Position numbers and translations under genes: made by a program
The notes under the pieces: generated by a model
Seen by the model: only the letters and a program-made list of their open reading frames with translations
Told to the model about the DNA's origin: nothing
The model's database searches: none
DNA from: Polychytrium aggregatum
Taxonomy: Eukaryota > Chytridiomycota > Chytridiomycetes > Polychytriales
Length of the DNA: 34,066 nucleotides
Assembly (NCBI RefSeq): GCF_025602895.1
Contig: NW_026516478.1
Coordinates: 1-34,066, forward strand
Direction of reading: 5' to 3'
Shown here: positions 33,143-34,066 of the stretch, piece by piece
How positions within the stretch are numbered: position 1 is the first letter of the stretch
How the letters are laid out: every line of letters begins with the position of its first letter

Positions 33143-34066
33143 TTTTTTTTTTTTTGTTACTATAGTCAACTTTATTCAAGAAGACAAGCCATCAGGTCCA
33201 ACAGGTTGGTACCCCGGCACGTTGAGTACACAGGCAAGCCTATTTACTCCTGTTGCAGCCTAGTGCTGCCTCAGCTGCCCACAAGGTCTGAGACCAAGCG
33301 GGTGAACACATTTTCAAGCAGTTCCCACAAGGGAACAGCAGGATCGAGGGGAGGTCGGGGTGGTGGAGTGACAAGTGCTGGCACTATACTACGCTGTGAT
33401 GAGGGTGCAGGGAGAGACTGCAAGGGTGGGACTACACTAGGTGTGGGAGTGGGTGGTGGTGCTGGGTGTGCACCAAGTGCGAATGCTCGGAAGGCAGTGC
33501 GGGGAGCGGGTACATGAGCAGCAAGCGATCCAAGTGCGGGAGGGGTGCGACTGCGAGGGGGAGTGCGATCGAAACTGAGCAGGTCCAGCAGCTTGTCCAC
33601 TGGTCCCACTCCGGCTATACCACTTTCCACCCAAGTCGGGTGGGCCGTCTTGAGGGCTGCGACCTTGCGGACCAGGACTTGATGCGGATCCACACACTGC
33701 TGTGCGTGGGTCCTGGTCAAGTCGATCCCGGATCCGTGTCGAGCCAGGTTCTTGCACTTGCGGTAGCCAAATCTGAAGTGGCCTGGGAGAGCACCGAGTC
33801 GCCATCGGACCATGAACATGAGCATGACCATGGATCCTTGGTACCCGCGAGCCTCCCAGAGTCCCGACATCTTGGTCGACGGGGTGCAGGCGGCGGTGAG
33901 TTGCTTGGAGCGGTCGAAGCCGTTCTTCATGTGGTCCTCGAAGATGAGGGTCTTGATCGGGACGGGTTGGGGTCGGGGCGGTCCGGGCGGCGGCGGCTGG
34001 TGTCGGGTCTTGCCTCGGTAGATCTCCGTGGCCGTGAGGGAGTGGTCGGCCTCTTGTCGGCGGACC
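33143..34066 (-). mobile_element. Second LINE copy, 3' end (continues beyond window)
   Basis: After a 12-T tract (33143-33154) the sequence matches 26024 onward of the first LINE to the end of the window, with about ten substitutions in roughly 910 bp and no indel in the body. The AATAAA signal is at 33170-33175. The left flank is unique sequence, so this copy has an ordinary insertion junction. Confidence 0.92.
33271..34066 (-). CDS. LINE ORF2, C-terminal part (partial at window edge)
   Basis: The last about 265 codons of ORF2 are present, in frame and without breaks, from the window edge to the stop at 33271. The segment covers the post-RT region (MKNGFDRSKQLTAAC, then HFRFGYRKCKNLARHGSGID and THAQQCVDPHQVLVRK). 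The intact frame, with few and scattered substitutions relative to the first copy, shows that this family was recently active. Confidence 0.9.
   Translation of the reverse strand, partial: VRRQEADHSLTATEIYRGKTRHQPPPPGPPRPQPVPIKTLIFEDHMKNGFDRSKQLTAACTPSTKMSGLWEARGYQGSMVMLMFMVRWRLGALPGHFRFGYRKCKNLARHGSGIDLTRTHAQQCVDPHQVLVRKVAALKTAHPTWVESGIAGVGPVDKLLDLLSFDRTPPRSRTPPALGSLAAHVPAPRTAFRAFALGAHPAPPPTPTPSVVPPLQSLPAPSSQRSIVPALVTPPPRPPLDPAVPLWELLENVFTRLVSDLVGS

Noticed and set aside
1..34066. Repeat-induced point mutation (RIP)
   Set aside because: LTR pairs in Gyp1, Gyp4 and Gyp5 appear identical, the ORFs stay open and GC-rich, and the differences between LINE copies go in both directions.

Overview
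The window is eukaryotic, GC-rich and made almost entirely of retrotransposons. I see no host gene. Chromodomain-bearing Ty3/gypsy elements with Tf1-like self-priming, plus an APE-type LINE, fit a fungal genome best. That assignment is inference; no rRNA, tRNA or host gene supports it. I label the LTR elements Gyp1 to Gyp5.

Layout. Gyp1 (minus strand) spans 90-25237, between two copies of the target site duplication GCAGG (85-89 and 25238-25242). Its 5' LTR (24447-25237), gag and pol (19637-24375) are intact. Its 3' LTR is split into 90-629 and an 8-base stub at 19617-19624. Between these pieces lies a block of later elements: Gyp2 (630-7026, minus, two LTRs), a short gag/pol remnant Gyp3 (7027-7618, minus), and Gyp4 (7619-19616, minus, two identical 419-bp LTRs). 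The gag of Gyp4 is split by Gyp5 (12445-18360, plus), a complete element with identical 385-bp LTRs and the TSD CGGAG. The order of insertion is Gyp1 first and Gyp5 after Gyp4.

Right of Gyp1 are about 580 bp without a recognisable gene, then a 180-bp internal piece of a LINE fused to the poly(A) tail of a complete LINE (about 26003-32340, minus, ORF1 and ORF2 overlapping by ATGA). After about 800 bp without a gene comes the 3' end of a second LINE copy (33143 to window end, minus).

Two shared control systems stand out. (1) All five gypsy elements carry the same gag-pol switch: a heptamer GGGAAAC, GGGAAAT or GGAAAAC near the end of gag, a 6-8 nt spacer, and then a hairpin that encloses the gag stop codon. 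Pol lies in the -1 frame. This is a textbook -1 ribosomal frameshift layout, and the Gyp4 and Gyp5 hairpins differ by compensating changes. (2) In all four elements with LTRs, a 9-12 nt sequence starting exactly 39 nt after the TATA box is complementary to the primer binding site 1-2 nt past the LTR. This predicts that the mRNA 5' end primes its own reverse transcription. The LTRs also share TGAGTCA-like, CCAAT and TGTTTGTTTG motifs although they are otherwise dissimilar.
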